The notes under the pieces are model-generated. The model had not been told where the DNA came from, made no database searches, and was given only the letters and a program-made list of their open reading frames with translations. This document shows, in pieces, positions 5,297 to 6,392 of a stretch of 6,392 nt of DNA. The position numbers and the translations under genes were made by a program. The DNA comes from Capsulimonas sp. (lineage in GTDB: Bacteria > Armatimonadota > Armatimonadia > Armatimonadales > Capsulimonadaceae), in NCBI GenBank assembly GCA_025963815.1, contig JAOQAA010000218.1, positions 1 through 6,392 on the forward strand. The letters run 5' to 3'. Every line of letters starts with the position of its first letter. The first letter of the stretch is position 1.

Positions 5297-6337
5297 TTAC
5301 GGCAGATATCTCGGATCCGTATTGAAATCGGGTGCATCGCGATTCTGCTCCAGAACGACCGTGGTGCCGTCGGGCCCAGTAAGCAGGAAGACGCGGTCAA
5401 CCGTGTATAGCATCATCTTCATGCCATGACCGAACGTTCCGGCGGTCGTATAGCCCTTTTGCAGAGTTGCTTTCGGAAGCTGTTCGAGCGTGATCCCTGG
5501 TCCGGTGTCCTCCACACGAACCCGCACTAGACCGTCGCCTCGGCGCAAAGAAACATGAGCAGTACCCGCGCCCACATGCACCACGGAGTTCATCCCGGCT
5601 TCGTGCGCGGCCGTGACGAGGTCGTAGATACGCTCATCGGAGAACCCAGCCTCGCGTGCGGCGCTGCGGGTCGTAACCCGCAGCAGTCTGAGAGCTGTCT
5701 CGGCGGACAGGTCGATAGGCTCACAGAATGCAAGCAGCGGCTGCGGCAGTTCGTCCACACCGTGGCATAAGATCAGCCCTCCATCGGTGACACTGGCCAG
5801 GACGTCACGCAGAAACGCTTGCTGGACTTGCGCGGCCCTGCGCAGTTGGTCGTTGGCGTCATTGAGTTCGATCGTCCGCTCAGCCACTAACCGCTCGAGT
5901 TTATTCGCATGCTCGGACAAGCGCCGCTCCAGCTCCGTCTTTTCGATGCGCAGAAGCCGGACGCCGAGCGCCCGGTAAAGCACTGGGAGGATCAGACTGA
6001 GCTTAAACGGCTTGAGGATGTAATCAAGCGCTCCAGCCTTCATGGCCTCCACGGCGGTCACGATCGTGCCTTCCCCCGTCATAATGATCGCGACGAGGTC
6101 TCGGTCGATTTGCTGGGCTGTCTGCAGCAAAGTGATGCCGTCCATCCCCGGCATCATCAAGTCCGTCAAGAGCAAATCGAACGCAGGACCGTCTTCGCTC
6201 AAGACAGCAATCGCGGCTTCGCCGGTTGAGCAGCCGACGGTTTCGTAGCCTGCGTCTCGAAGGGTATCACAGAGCGCTTTCATCTGCGCCGTTTCGTCGT
6301 CAACAATCAATATTCGTGCGAGTGCTCGATCGGGCAT
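5297..6337 (-). CDS. Response regulator with receiver domain, coiled coil and RsbW/GHKL-type ATPase domain
   Basis: The 346-residue protein starts with a complete receiver domain (about 7-122): acidic pair D13-D14, phospho-acceptor D59 in LLLTDLMMPGMDG, T87 in IIMTGEG, and K109 in ILKPF. Residues about 125-175 are a charged coiled coil rich in Leu, Glu and Arg. The C-terminal part (about 210-330) is a HATPase_c fold: N-box AAHEAGMNSVVHVG (E246, N250, H254), G1 box VEDTGPGI (276-282), G2 box GTFGHGMKMM (300-309), then DRVFLLTGPDGTTVVLEQ. There is no DHp helix with an H-box, so it is not an ordinary hybrid histidine kinase. The ATPase resembles RsbW / SpoIIAB-type anti-sigma or serine-kinase domains. 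A phosphorylation-controlled partner switch is the likely job (inference). The start is backed by AAGGAGG at 6342-6348, four bases before the ATG. Its input kinase is not in the window. A TGA on the minus strand at 6383-6381 could end an upstream gene 43 bp away. Confidence 0.87.
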   Translation of the reverse strand: MPDRALARILIVDDETAQMKALCDTLRDAGYETVGCSTGEAAIAVLSEDGPAFDLLLTDLMMPGMDGITLLQTAQQIDRDLVAIIMTGEGTIVTAVEAMKAGALDYILKPFKLSLILPVLYRALGVRLLRIEKTELERRLSEHANKLERLVAERTIELNDANDQLRRAAQVQQAFLRDVLASVTDGGLILCHGVDELPQPLLAFCEPIDLSAETALRLLRVTTRSAAREAGFSDERIYDLVTAAHEAGMNSVVHVGAGTAHVSLRRGDGLVRVRVEDTGPGITLEQLPKATLQKGYTTAGTFGHGMKMMLYTVDRVFLLTGPDGTTVVLEQNRDAPDFNTDPRYLP

Positions 6338-6341
6338 GACG

Positions 6342-6348
6342 CCTCCTT
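6342..6348 (-). promoter_or_regulatory. Shine-Dalgarno of the response-regulator gene
   Basis: AAGGAGG on the minus strand lies four bases before ATG 6337, slightly close but strong. It supports MPDRALARILIVDDE as the true N-terminus, a normal distance ahead of the first receiver beta strand. No promoter is apparent in the remaining 44 bases to the window edge. Confidence 0.6.
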
Positions 6349-6392
6349 GACGATTACAATGCCGCCTTGCTCTTTATTCGTCAGGCCCTGGC

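Noticed and set aside
5182..6348. Shared CAAGGAGGCG leader sequence before the 42-codon ORF and the response regulator
   Set aside because: The shared bases are mostly the Shine-Dalgarno itself, so common regulation is not implied.
6381..6392. End of another minus-strand gene at the right edge (TGA at 6383-6381)
   Set aside because: Only three codons would be visible, so the gene cannot be supported. It is mentioned only as context for the response regulator.

Overview
The window is a stretch of a GC-rich bacterial chromosome carrying envelope and secretion genes. The GloVer-repeat protein with IPT/TIG domains, the HATPase-bearing response regulator and the codon style resemble Armatimonadota (Capsulimonas-like), Acidobacteriota or Verrucomicrobiota. 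This is an impression from gene content only and cannot be settled here. No phage, CRISPR, tRNA, rRNA or recognised defence genes are visible.

Layout. (1) Positions 1-648, minus strand: the N-terminal 216 residues of a secreted M23 (LytM-type) metallopeptidase, cut by the left edge. (2) 649-861: a divergent regulatory region with a sigma70-like promoter facing right, a 12-bp palindrome inside its spacer, and two tandem LacI/GalR-type operator-like sites 22 bp apart between the promoter and the next gene. (3) 862-1611, plus strand: a PlsC-family 1-acyl-glycerol-phosphate acyltransferase-like enzyme. (4) 1612-1975: intergenic, dominated by a 198-bp MITE-like element with perfect 13-bp terminal inverted repeats and nested hairpins. 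(5) 1976-4705, plus strand: a 909-residue exported protein with a Tat-like signal, about 14 GloVer repeats and two C-terminal IPT/TIG domains, followed by a strong terminator-like hairpin at 4736-4763. (6) 4747-5084, plus strand: a small membrane-protein gene that looks broken, its last transmembrane piece lying in another frame. (7) 5053-5181, minus strand: a 42-codon ORF with a perfect -10, a perfect Shine-Dalgarno and a signal-peptide-like sequence. (8) 5297-6337, minus strand: a response regulator joining a receiver domain, a coiled coil and an RsbW/GHKL-type ATPase domain with no histidine phosphotransfer domain.

The genes do not form one operon. Strands alternate and most genes have their own regulatory signals. 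The envelope theme (wall hydrolase, phospholipid acyltransferase, exported propeller protein, small membrane protein) is the only thing that ties them together, and that is loose. I see no convincing novel multi-gene system. The items most worth a second look are the operator array, the MITE-like element, the decayed membrane gene and the small secreted-peptide ORF.
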